From positions 4,154,001 to 4,218,000 of the forward strand of contig OZ253937.1 in assembly GCA_965267185.1 (NCBI GenBank): a stretch of DNA of 64,000 bases, given 5' to 3'. The DNA comes from G965267185 sp965267185 (GTDB taxonomy: Bacteria; Pseudomonadota; Alphaproteobacteria; UBA6615). A program made the position numbers and the translations under genes. Below, one piece after another: positions 32,901 through 41,022 of this stretch. The notes beneath the pieces were generated by a model. The model was not told where the DNA came from. It saw only the letters and a program-made list of their open reading frames with translations, and did no database searches. Positions within the stretch are counted from its first letter, which is position 1. Every line of letters starts with the position of its first letter.

Positions 32901-34976
32901 AGCGGTGCTCCCGTCCTTAGCAAGCCGGGCGCGTTGTGGGACTTCGACGATGCGGGCCGCTTGTGGATGGGTGACTTGGCGCGGTTATCGGCAGCCGTGA
33001 AACGGCAGGAGGCGCGGGCGCAACAAGACAATCTGCAGCTGCTTGCGCTGGCGGCCGTTCTTACCGTGCCCGTTGCGGCGGGCTCGAGCGGCGTGGCGGC
33101 CGGCGTCTACATCGCCCTTGGGATGGGGGTTGTCGATTTGGTCGGCACGGCGGCGCTCGAGATCAACGACTATCTGGAAAAACAAGCTGAGGTCGATTTC
33201 TCAGAAGACGCCGCCATCGTTCTAGGCTACGCGCGCAACGAACAAGCCTTGGCCGAAGCGCGCCATTGGATCGAAATCAGCTTTAACATCGGTTTGGCGC
33301 TACCGTTCGTCGCAACAGATGCCGCGATCCTCGCTAAGACCCTTAGTAACCCGCGCGTTATTGGCCGGGGCATGTGGGCGACGCGCGCGCTGCGCGAACG
33401 GCCTCTGAAGGCCCTCACCCCCGCCCAACGGCGCAACTTCGCCGCCTTTGCGGTGCGCAGCCGTATGCGTAAGCTGGAGCTGGGTGAAGGCGCCATTACG
33501 CAGCTCGAGCGCGAGGCGCTGGCCGAGATCGATCGGATTATCGCCGCGCGGGCTAACACGGCGACGACGAATTTCCCAACACCCGATCTGCCAAATCCCG
33601 CAACCACGGGGTTGCCGGCGCCTGATTTGCCAAACCCGGCGACCACGGGATTACCAGCACCCGATCTGCCAAACCCCGCGACCTCGGTGCTGCCGAAATT
33701 CGAGCCGCCGCAAGAAAACGTAATGTCGCTTGTTATCGACATCGAATCGGGCCAACTGCTGCTATCTAAAGTCGAGCAGCGGGCGGCCTCCAGTTCGAGT
33801 GACTACTCGCCGCTTTTCGGCAGCAGTGCGAGCAGCGCCGGCGGTGGTGCGGAAGGAGCTGCGCGCGGCAGTTCGGATATTTTTGGTCCCGACGCGTCCT
33901 ATATCCAGCTTTCCAGTTCGAGCGGCAGTCCACCCGCGATCCCCAAAACCATCCCGAGCGGTCCCGACCTGAAGCCGCGCGTGTTCGCGCCGGGTATGCG
34001 GAATAGGTCGCTCGCGTTCACCAATCTGCGCAACGAGACCGTTGTGATCGAGCTGGGCGAGTTTCGCGGCTCGGGCAGCTTCTCCTCGGCCTTCGATGAC
34101 ATCACCGTGCCAACAAAAGTGGAGCGGCGCTTCGGCGGGCGTGTCGTCAAGGTGACCTTTACGGAAGCTGTCGGCGACAGCGGGACCGCTGGCGCGCGCT
34201 ACAGCACGCAGCTGGATTTTCAAGTGGATGAGGCAGGCCGCAACCTGTTGCTCAAGTTCGGTGAGTTCAACCCTCGCATCCGGGTCACCCGGCGGGCGCC
34301 GGGTGACGTTCACCGGGTGGTGGGTGAAAGGGTGCCTGGCGTGTTTACCGCGCGACGCCGCGTAGCAGTCGTGCAACTGGTAGAGGACGTCGGGGAAAGC
34401 GCTTTTGATGTCGCTTTCCGCAAAGCCCCAGGGCGCCCCAATCCGATCGGCGGTCTGACCGACGTTCAGGCCGACTCCTATTTCGATGCCATGAAGGCGG
34501 CGAACGACGAGGGTATCGTTATTCTGGATAACAAGTTGGACAATATCGTGTTCGAAGCCCTGCCTCCGGAAGTTCGCGCGCTCGCTGGCCCTCGCGGGGG
34601 AAAACCGCGGGTCGTGGTCATCGATACCGGTGGCGTTGTCGAGATGAAAGGAGCGACCCGCCAGATTCGTGCGGAGCGGGCGCGGCAGCTTCAACGCATC
34701 ATCAACGGACCCTGGAACGCGCAATTGCAAGACGTTTTGAACAGAAACGGCGACTTACTTTTCGGTTTATCCGTCGAACAACGCCGTGCCGCTGCGCGTA
34801 AAATATTCGCTCTCGACCAGTTCGAGAATTTCGTGGAACTCAAGGACCATGGCGTGGCGAGAATGGTCGATATTCCGTTCAACCCGTCGACCGCCGACCA
34901 ACCGCTCCTGGCAAATGTCGCCGAGCGCTTTAAGGCCTATGGTAAGCCCCTGCCGCCGGTGGAGGATGTGCAATGA
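29907..34976 (+). CDS. Very large exported protein with a C-terminal kinase-like domain
   Basis: 1689 aa from ATG at 29907 behind AAGGGG; residues 1-24 are a signal peptide ending AHA. About residues 25-900 are beta-rich without a motif I know, then helices, two hydrophobic stretches (about 1043-1085 and 1124-1142), a Pro-rich tandem repeat (1219-1263) and a Ser-rich linker. The last 300 residues carry the ordered motifs of the protein-kinase fold: glycine loop GSGSFSSAF at 1388, VVKV with Lys1415, D-N-K-L-D-N at 1541-1546 (the DxKxxN catalytic loop, without the usual preceding His), and IDTG with Asp1573 in the DFG position. Kinase activity is inference. The architecture (signal, bulky body, hydrophobic segment, variable enzymatic tail) recalls polymorphic toxins. 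The stop overlaps the next start (ATGA). Confidence 0.8.
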   Translation: MRGLWLIFGLVTAAVAGLPGNAAHAQEQLECGIPGTSTRIRPADIKPQIHSGVISERNGSIDFSFDVPAGAHLEIEVVARWTITGREQDLGRFESFDLALADPLGLKWDIARDGGLLNPHFAVSSRSLNRAKSEVTDRRTWILSKIAARNLSVPVRLTSAPPDLAYIIRARARFFGDRSGRLDAGGEAGSSLPIVAGQLIEGNSSTWTAQPPTIVNPRSNEIDINELNNELNKEPADQSVPPPDRDFLNDGVDLYRVPGVVRGSTIKARLVGVEALRTGLPVRPANYPLRTSIEILQPACDADGNFILIETPSAEGFSSFGASEDEFIATRTGDYFVQVKPGFLTKYWFQVDFEETPSDFIVGGPEFHLSTIHAPEEPIIGAPLHVGFRLWNVPDYWLDDVQIAFEFADAGSDNAITAVESRQGPCKRAEGAAVFNCMLGTMATGSHRDFLFRIDALPAAGVRWRALWTWDSEIGEPQLVTGTVGADLGPAIDQVLTLADQGNASFGIPSYPYPFNPSGREGLDFRTLFVTGWGLPQATGDDVELAGPDGSIEYRFIGFPEGATGFVREQYESGWAAYRRANGLAADDPLPEGLEGFLVRANLRQGIMPGVKEIELNGVKGDWELFFGGLDAELFFVHEKDIAPLENAYVPQRLEIRLQPNVNLPVEEIPLILFEDRRPGRASRKIIARRDDLSTARIKPYVTPPILLLDTTVAPLPQPQPGDVVIPVLLRGPGPVRLRAEIDENFRVESFALPVIPTIAKVDLLNDPLEEPFAAELAKAATPGAPRTLFHRALDVAAGCRSISVTNWDSLKLQNQTADEFWNVVLLEFFDEDVREVPVTVGHHAATLLLREMFIDRLGKAIAELDKIVKDDAAIVGVLRRMEGTISAGDVPISRIEITAPDETEVAYGSAVTTGDLAFIAEQYNLGSGPDGIAKAGKWRFDATREALTKLRENTQEILDDAREIEACEVQDLVRLTGSGFDFINQAVEPKLRRLRNASGAPVLSKPGALWDFDDAGRLWMGDLARLSAAVKRQEARAQQDNLQLLALAAVLTVPVAAGSSGVAAGVYIALGMGVVDLVGTAALEINDYLEKQAEVDFSEDAAIVLGYARNEQALAEARHWIEISFNIGLALPFVATDAAILAKTLSNPRVIGRGMWATRALRERPLKALTPAQRRNFAAFAVRSRMRKLELGEGAITQLEREALAEIDRIIAARANTATTNFPTPDLPNPATTGLPAPDLPNPATTGLPAPDLPNPATSVLPKFEPPQENVMSLVIDIESGQLLLSKVEQRAASSSSDYSPLFGSSASSAGGGAEGAARGSSDIFGPDASYIQLSSSSGSPPAIPKTIPSGPDLKPRVFAPGMRNRSLAFTNLRNETVVIELGEFRGSGSFSSAFDDITVPTKVERRFGGRVVKVTFTEAVGDSGTAGARYSTQLDFQVDEAGRNLLLKFGEFNPRIRVTRRAPGDVHRVVGERVPGVFTARRRVAVVQLVEDVGESAFDVAFRKAPGRPNPIGGLTDVQADSYFDAMKAANDEGIVILDNKLDNIVFEALPPEVRALAGPRGGKPRVVVIDTGGVVEMKGATRQIRAERARQLQRIINGPWNAQLQDVLNRNGDLLFGLSVEQRRAAARKIFALDQFENFVELKDHGVARMVDIPFNPSTADQPLLANVAERFKAYGKPLPPVEDVQ
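33561..33695 (+). repeat. 39-bp tandem repeat encoding a Pro-rich hinge
   Basis: Three full units and a partial one, coding for ATTNFPTPDLPNP, ATTGLPAPDLPNP twice, and ATSVLP. It lies between the hydrophobic part and the kinase-like domain of the large exported protein and probably forms an extended linker. Confidence 0.85.
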
Positions 34977-37150
34977 GAAACTGCCGTCCGATGATCTCCC
35001 TTGCGGCGATGTTTGCCGTGCTTCTGCTGTTCGTTCACACTGGTCCGGCGTTTGCCCAGGCGCGCATCAGTATGCTGCCGCCGAGCATCGAATCGCCGCT
35101 GCCCAATGCTTATCACTGGGGCGACCGGCTGCTGTTTTCCTTCCGGTTCGCCGGCGAGCCGTCGGAATACCGCGTTGAGGGGGAGCCCGACATTCGCTTC
35201 TCGCCGCAGGAGAATGTGGTGACCCTCGAAGTGCCGCTCGACAATGACGGCGCGCGCCGGGCGGCGTCTGCGTTCGCCTCCGGTGCACTGGTTTTTCCAG
35301 GAAAGGTAACTGTTTCCCGGCGTGGTGAGCCCGTCGCCGAACAGCGTTTCTGGATATTGAACGGCGCGCGCCGTTGGCCCGATGCGCTCCAGCGGCTGCA
35401 ACCCGGTAACCGCCCGGCGGGCGAGCCGGTCAAAGTCGGTGTCGAGCTGCTGGAGGACCGCCTTTCCGGCAATTACCGTCTTGAGCTCTATTTGTTGGGG
35501 AGCCGGCTGCCCGGCGGCGCCCAGACGATTGCCGAGCAGATCGGCCAGCCGGTTGTGATCCGAAACGGCCAAGATACCTACGAGCTAAAAACGGGCGGCA
35601 CCACGGGTGTGCACGAAGTCCGCTTGCGGGGTCCCGGCGGTTTCGTCCACGACGTGCTGCGCTATCAGGCGGTGCCGAAAATTCCCAAGGTGCGCTACGT
35701 GCCAGGCAAGGTTGAGAAGGACGAGTTCGGCGAAGTTCACTACGGTACCTTAGAGGTCTCGGAATATCCGCCCAGCAAGCGTAAAGCGCTTAACGTCCAA
35801 AGGCTCGGCAACCCCAACGCGTTCGCTAACAACACCTCGCGCGTTGCCGATTCCGTCAGTCAAGATCAGACGAGTTGGACGACAAAACACAACCTGTCGG
35901 GACCAACCGAGTTCCAAGTGACAACGGCGTACCTCGACGACGAGATTGTGATCGGCCGTTTCAGCGGCGGCGGCGAAGCCGGGCCGGTGGCGCCAGACGT
36001 TTCGGATGTTTCGGCCGGAGATGTTTACCGAGTCGGTGAGCCGGTTACCTATGACGACGATTGGTTTTCCGAAGGCGACCAACCGTATTTTCTGCGCCTG
36101 CGCGAAAACGTTTCGGGCCGCTCGCCGAAACATACGCCGGCCAGTCCCCTCGACAGATTGATAAAGAATTATCGGGTTGCCAAAAAAGGCCGCTTCGCCA
36201 TCGACGTGCCGGGCCTGCCGGGTGACTACCGGCTCGATCGGGAAGAGCAGAACGAGGATGGCAGGCCATCAGGTATCGTTTCGTTCACCGCTCCGTTCTC
36301 GGTGATGGGCGAGGACAGCGGCATCGTCGTCAAGCCGTTGAGCGAACGGGTTGCTTTGGGCGACAATGCCAACTTCGCGATCGAAATGCCGCCGCGCCCG
36401 TTCGCGGGCAAGGTGTCCGTCCAGGTCGTGCGCCCGGGCGGCGCGACCAGTTACGGCGTGCGCATGGCCGACCGGTCGCCGCAGATGCTCCACGATCATA
36501 ATTTTCTGTATCTATGGGATCCCCAGCGCGCGGCGAACTACATTCCGGAAGAATCATATACGGTCGGCTGGGATACGATACTGTGGGCGCCGGGCCGCTA
36601 TGAGCTGCGCTTCCTGATGGAGCGCGGCGTCGCCCGAGGGGAAATCCTGCTCAAGACCCACCGCTTCGATGTGGTGGTGCCCCCGGTACCGGAGGCATTC
36701 GGCGAGCTGGAACGCGAGGGCGACGACGTTTTCCTCAATATCCAGCTGCCCAGTTGGGCCAATCCGCAACTTCGAAGGTTTTTCATCGCAACCATAACGC
36801 CGGGTGCTCGGTCCCCCGGCGGCGCTTTACGGTTTGATGCCATTGGCAAACGCCAGGAAATCAAGGAGTTCGATATCGGCCTCGACAAAAAGGCGCGGGT
36901 CCCGCTCAACTTCGACCTCAAAGGCGCGAACGAATTTGCGCTGCTGATGAATGTGGGCTGCTTCGCCGGGACGTGCCCGACCGCGGAACTCGACCGCCGG
37001 TCCTATCCGGCGCCGGCAAAAGAAGCCGATGGCAACGAAGATGACACGCCGCCTATTCCGCCCCGGCTCGCCGCCGAGTTCAAGCTGCCCGAAGATACGT
37101 CGCTCGCCCGCCTCGGACGCCAATTTCCCGACCTCGACCCCGACAAATAG
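34973..37150 (+). CDS. Large exported protein, partner of the kinase-like protein
   Basis: 725 aa. Residues 1-28 are a signal peptide ending AFA. The rest is beta-strand-rich with several segments reading like Ig-type sandwiches (YRVGEPVTY, FAIDVPGLPGDYRLD, APGRYELRFLME), and no known enzyme motif; two Cys lie near residues 662 and 667. The ATG overlaps the preceding stop by 4 bp (ATGA), a strong sign that the two proteins are made together. Possible roles are a binding partner, surface scaffold or inhibitor of the kinase-like protein; nothing in the sequence decides. A bidirectional terminator follows. Confidence 0.8.
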   Translation: MRNCRPMISLAAMFAVLLLFVHTGPAFAQARISMLPPSIESPLPNAYHWGDRLLFSFRFAGEPSEYRVEGEPDIRFSPQENVVTLEVPLDNDGARRAASAFASGALVFPGKVTVSRRGEPVAEQRFWILNGARRWPDALQRLQPGNRPAGEPVKVGVELLEDRLSGNYRLELYLLGSRLPGGAQTIAEQIGQPVVIRNGQDTYELKTGGTTGVHEVRLRGPGGFVHDVLRYQAVPKIPKVRYVPGKVEKDEFGEVHYGTLEVSEYPPSKRKALNVQRLGNPNAFANNTSRVADSVSQDQTSWTTKHNLSGPTEFQVTTAYLDDEIVIGRFSGGGEAGPVAPDVSDVSAGDVYRVGEPVTYDDDWFSEGDQPYFLRLRENVSGRSPKHTPASPLDRLIKNYRVAKKGRFAIDVPGLPGDYRLDREEQNEDGRPSGIVSFTAPFSVMGEDSGIVVKPLSERVALGDNANFAIEMPPRPFAGKVSVQVVRPGGATSYGVRMADRSPQMLHDHNFLYLWDPQRAANYIPEESYTVGWDTILWAPGRYELRFLMERGVARGEILLKTHRFDVVVPPVPEAFGELEREGDDVFLNIQLPSWANPQLRRFFIATITPGARSPGGALRFDAIGKRQEIKEFDIGLDKKARVPLNFDLKGANEFALLMNVGCFAGTCPTAELDRRSYPAPAKEADGNEDDTPPIPPRLAAEFKLPEDTSLARLGRQFPDLDPDK

Positions 37151-37156
37151 GCCAAA

Positions 37157-37188
37157 CGAAAACGGCGGCCCCGAGGACCGCCGTTTCG
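37157..37188. terminator. Bidirectional terminator between convergent genes
   Basis: CGAAAACGGCGG pairs with CCGCCGTTTCG with one bulged A over a 9-nt loop. It sits between the large exported protein and the Mo hydroxylase operon; on the minus strand the arm ends in TTTTCG. Confidence 0.7.
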
Positions 37189-37223
37189 TATTCCGATGGC
37201 GTGCGGTAAGCGCTGCCGGCTTC

Positions 37224-39482
37224 TTACTCGGCGGCCAGTTTCTGATTTTCCTCCAGCGCCTCCAGCACCTTGGGCGGCGACATGGGCAGGCTGTCGAAAC
37301 GAATGCCCAGCGCGTCGTAGACCGCGTTGCGCACTGCCGCCAGCGCGGGCACCAGCGGCGCCTCGCCGACCCCGCGCACCCCTTGCGGATGCGCCGGATT
37401 GGGCACCTCGATCATGACCGCATCGAGCATCGGCAGGTCCGAGCAAACGGGCATGCGATAGTCGAGGAAGCCCGGATTATCGACCTGGCCGTCCTTGTTG
37501 TAGATGTACTCCTCGTTGAGTGCCCAACCGATACCTTGTGCCATGCCGCCTTGTAGCTGGCCCTCCACGTACCCCGGATGGATCGCCCGGCCGACATCCT
37601 GAAAGCATGTGTGACGCAGGACCCGCACGATGCCGAGATCGACATCCACCTCGACATCGCAGATCTGGGTGGCGAAACCGCCCGCGGCACCGGTGGTGTT
37701 GAGCTGCACGCCCGCACCGATGGGGTCGCCGCCGGCTCCGGCAATCTCGGCCAAAGACAACGGCTCGAACTTACCGGCATTGTCGCCGGCCGGCCGCGCT
37801 TCGCCCTCTTGCCACGTGACCGCCTCGGGATCGATGTCCCAAATCTTCGCTGCACGGGCGCATAGGTCTTTGATGACCTTTTCGGTCGATTGGGTGACCA
37901 CCATGGCGGAAGCGAACAGCACGCGGCTGCCGCCGGTGAGGTTGCTGTAGCCAATGGTTGCGGTGTCACCGATCAGCACCGAGACCCGCTTGTAGTCGAT
38001 GCCCAGCAGCTCGGCGGTGATGTTGGCGATCGACGCGCGCGAGCCGCCGATATCCGGGTGCCCGGTGGTGACGACGACATTGCCGTCTTCGGTGATGTTC
38101 ACCTGCGCGCTCGACTCGCCGCCCGCATTGAACCAGAAGCCACTGGCGACGCCGCGCCCCTGATATTTGCCCGGCGATTTATCGAGCGGTGCTTTGTAGT
38201 GGGGATGGGCGAGCGCTGCTTCGAGAGTCTCTACGTAACCCATCACCGGATAGGTTGGGCCGTGGGCCGCCTGGGTGCCCTCCTTCGCCGCGTTTTTCAG
38301 GCGCAGCTCCAGCGGGTCCATGCCGATCGCCTCGGCCACCTCGTCGAGCACGCACTCCACCGAGAAGGCGCCGATCGGCGCGCCCGGCGCCCGGTAGGCC
38401 GCCACCTTGGAGCGGTTGCAGACGACGTCGTAGCCCAGCGCATGCACGTTGGGGATATCGTAGGGCGCGAACGCACAACCCGCCGCGCCGCGGATCGGCG
38501 AACCCGGCAGGGCGCCAGCCTGCAGATAGTAGATGCCTTGTGCGGCGACGATGGTGCCGTCGTTCTTGGCGCCGACCTTCACCGTGCTTTTCGAGCCCGA
38601 GGTGGGGCCGCTCGCCCGCATGACTTCCTCGCGGGTCATCACCATTTTTACCGGGCGGCCCGACTTTTTCGACAGCATGGTCGCCAGCGGTTCGAGATAG
38701 ATGATGGTCTTGCCGCCGAACCCGCCGCCGATTTCCGCCGGAATGGCGCGGATGTCACTCTGGTTCAGGCCGGTCAGCAGCGCCGTCATGGCGCGTACCA
38801 TGAATTGACCCTGGCTCGAGCTCCAAATCGTCGTCTTGCCATCGGCGGCGACGCTGACCAGACAGGCGTGGGGCTCGATATAGCCTTGATGCACCGGGCG
38901 GGTGGCGAAATCGCGCTCGATAATCACGTCGGCTTGCGCGAAGCCGTCGTCGATGTCGCCCTTCTTGTGCTCAAGCGTGCCAGCGATGTTCGACGGCTTG
39001 CCCTCGAACTCGATAAAGTCGTGCAGGATCGGCGCATCGGGCGCGATTGCATCGTCGATCTCAATCGCCCAAGGCAATACCTCGTAGTCTACCTCGATCA
39101 GCTCGCAGGCCTCCGCCGCGATGGCTTCGGAAGTGGCGGCAACGGCGGCCACCGGGTGGCCGTGGAACAACGCTTTTTCGCGCGCCATCACGTTGCGGGT
39201 CATCCACCGCATGTCCTGAATGCCCAGCGGGTAGGGCGTGTCGACCGGGAAGTCGACGATATCGGCCGATGTCACCACCGCCTTCACGCCGGGATGCGCT
39301 TCCGCTTTCGAGGTGTCGATCGAACGGATCACCGCATGGGGATGGGGGCTGCGCAGCACCTTGCCCCAGATCATGCCCGCCATGTTCGCATCGGCGGCGA
39401 AGGCGGCACGCCCGGTCACCTTTTCGGCGCCATCGGGGCGGATGGTGCTTTGGCCGATCCACTTGTTGCTCATCTCGTTCAT
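37224..39482 (-). CDS. Molybdopterin-binding large subunit, xanthine dehydrogenase/CoxL family
   Basis: 752 aa. KVTGRAAFAADAN opening, GGGFGGK (molybdopterin-binding), AYRAPGAPIGAF and GVGEAPLVPALAAVRNAV with the catalytic Glu. The active-site loop is AYRAPG, so this is not form I CO dehydrogenase (AYxCSFR) but one of the aromatic or aldehyde hydroxylases. ATG overlaps the small-subunit stop by 4 bp (ATGA). With the two upstream genes it forms the M-S-L operon of a molybdenum hydroxylase; substrate unknown. Confidence 0.92.
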   Translation of the reverse strand: MNEMSNKWIGQSTIRPDGAEKVTGRAAFAADANMAGMIWGKVLRSPHPHAVIRSIDTSKAEAHPGVKAVVTSADIVDFPVDTPYPLGIQDMRWMTRNVMAREKALFHGHPVAAVAATSEAIAAEACELIEVDYEVLPWAIEIDDAIAPDAPILHDFIEFEGKPSNIAGTLEHKKGDIDDGFAQADVIIERDFATRPVHQGYIEPHACLVSVAADGKTTIWSSSQGQFMVRAMTALLTGLNQSDIRAIPAEIGGGFGGKTIIYLEPLATMLSKKSGRPVKMVMTREEVMRASGPTSGSKSTVKVGAKNDGTIVAAQGIYYLQAGALPGSPIRGAAGCAFAPYDIPNVHALGYDVVCNRSKVAAYRAPGAPIGAFSVECVLDEVAEAIGMDPLELRLKNAAKEGTQAAHGPTYPVMGYVETLEAALAHPHYKAPLDKSPGKYQGRGVASGFWFNAGGESSAQVNITEDGNVVVTTGHPDIGGSRASIANITAELLGIDYKRVSVLIGDTATIGYSNLTGGSRVLFASAMVVTQSTEKVIKDLCARAAKIWDIDPEAVTWQEGEARPAGDNAGKFEPLSLAEIAGAGGDPIGAGVQLNTTGAAGGFATQICDVEVDVDLGIVRVLRHTCFQDVGRAIHPGYVEGQLQGGMAQGIGWALNEEYIYNKDGQVDNPGFLDYRMPVCSDLPMLDAVMIEVPNPAHPQGVRGVGEAPLVPALAAVRNAVYDALGIRFDSLPMSPPKVLEALEENQKLAAE

Positions 39483-39961
39483 TGGGCTGCCTCCCGCATC
39501 TCTTCAGCCGTTTCTAAAACGGCGCGGACAATCTTGTCGTACCCGGTGCAGCGGCACAGGTTACCGGCGAGCCAGTAGCGCGCTTCGGTTTCCGTCGGGT
39601 TGGGGTTTTGCTCGAGCAAGGCTTTCGCCGCGACCAGCACGCCCGGCGTGCAGATGCCGCATTGCAGCGCCGCCATTTCAAGGAACTTCTGCTGCAGCGG
39701 GTGCAGCTGCTCGCCTTCGGCCATGCCCTCGATGGTGCCGATGCGCGCGCCTTCGGCTTCGGCGGCCAGCATTAAACATGAACAGACCAGCCGGCCGTCC
39801 AGCGTGATGCTGCAAGCGCCGCAATCGCCCGAGCCGCAGCCTTCCTTGGAGCCGGTCAGGCCCAACTGGTTGCGCAGCACGTCGAGCATGGTCTCGTACG
39901 GTTCGCAGAGGAACTCCGTCGGCTCGCCGTTGATCGTGGTGGAAACATGCAGTTTGGCCAT
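39479..39961 (-). CDS. [2Fe-2S] small subunit of Mo hydroxylase (CoxS family)
   Basis: 160 aa. Plant-type cluster: KEGCGSGDCGACSITLDG with a further Cys at SCL; second cluster: CGICTPG and LCRCTGY, both complete. Transfers electrons from the Mo subunit to FAD. Starts 4 bp after the FAD subunit and overlaps the large subunit by 4 bp. Confidence 0.96.
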   Translation of the reverse strand: MAKLHVSTTINGEPTEFLCEPYETMLDVLRNQLGLTGSKEGCGSGDCGACSITLDGRLVCSCLMLAAEAEGARIGTIEGMAEGEQLHPLQQKFLEMAALQCGICTPGVLVAAKALLEQNPNPTETEARYWLAGNLCRCTGYDKIVRAVLETAEEMREAAQ

Positions 39962-39965
39962 GGGT

Positions 39966-40835
39966 TCAAGCTCCTCGGGCGCGGGTGGCGGCGATCTCGG
40001 TTGTACGTTTCAGCAGCACACCGGCAACCTTTGTGCGGTAGGCGATAGTGCCACGCTTGTCGTCGATCGGGTTGCACGCCGCACGGCAGGCCTCAGCGGC
40101 GGCCTCGATGGCGTCGTCTTCGAGCCGGCTGCCGATCAGTGCGCCGGCGGCGGCTTCGACCAGCAGCACCGTCGGCGCAACCGCGCCGAGCCCGACCCGG
40201 GCAGCGGTGCAGGCGCCGTCAGCTAGTGTGAGATTGACGCCACAGCCGACCACGGCGATGTCCATTTCGGTGCGCGGAATCATGCGCAGATAGGCATCGC
40301 CGGAGCCCGGCGGGCGCGGCGGCAGGGTAAAGCTCACGAGAATTTCGCCTGGCGCCAGGTTGGTGCGGCCCGGACCGGCCGGCACGTCTTCCACCGGGAT
40401 GTCGCGGCTGCCGTTCGGCCCCTGAATGGTGGCGATGGCGCCGGCGGCGAACAGGGCCGGCACGCTATCGGCGGCCGGCGAGCCGTTGCACAGATTGCCG
40501 CCCGCCGAGGCGCGGCCTTGCACCTGGGTCGAGCCGATCAAGTTGAGCGCTTCCAGCACGCCGGGCCAGACCTGGCCGAAGCTCGGATGTTCTTCCAGCA
40601 GCGCGCCGGAGACGGCGGCGCCGACGCGGAAGCCACCCTCGGCGGTCTCCTCGACGCTGTTCAGTTCGGTGATTTTCTTGACGTCGACGATCAGGCCAGG
40701 GCGCACCATGCCGGAGCGCATTTGCACCAAAAGGTCGGTGCCGCCCGCCAGAATGCGCGCGTCGCTGCCACCGGCGGCAAAAGCGCTAACCGCCTCGTCG
40801 AGCGTACTCGGCGCCAGGTATTGGATATCCGTCAT
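39966..40835 (-). CDS. FAD-binding subunit of Mo hydroxylase (CoxM family)
   Basis: 289 aa. FAD-binding signatures ARILAGGTDLLVQMRSG (residues 25-41) and AGGNLCNGSPAADSVPAL (about 111-128) are intact. First gene of the operon; 187 bp separate it from the carrier/acyltransferase gene upstream, enough for a promoter. Confidence 0.95.
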   Translation of the reverse strand: MTDIQYLAPSTLDEAVSAFAAGGSDARILAGGTDLLVQMRSGMVRPGLIVDVKKITELNSVEETAEGGFRVGAAVSGALLEEHPSFGQVWPGVLEALNLIGSTQVQGRASAGGNLCNGSPAADSVPALFAAGAIATIQGPNGSRDIPVEDVPAGPGRTNLAPGEILVSFTLPPRPPGSGDAYLRMIPRTEMDIAVVGCGVNLTLADGACTAARVGLGAVAPTVLLVEAAAGALIGSRLEDDAIEAAAEACRAACNPIDDKRGTIAYRTKVAGVLLKRTTEIAATRARGA

Positions 40836-41022
40836 GGGTCCCCCGTGGTCGATTTTCGTGCCCGCTCGCCCCTGTTGGTTCGGTGGCTTGCCCTTGTCGG
40901 GCCCGCAGACAGATAAAAGCTACACGGGCGAACGGCTTTGGAACAGCCCCTAACGCCCGGTGTCGCGCTATTTATTTAACGAAGGCTGCCGGTACTGCCG
41001 AGTTTGCGAAACCAGTCGCCGT

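Noticed and set aside
37890..39578. Plus-strand open frame of 562 codons
   Set aside because: Antisense to the Mo hydroxylase large subunit; the long frame is a by-product of high GC at third positions.
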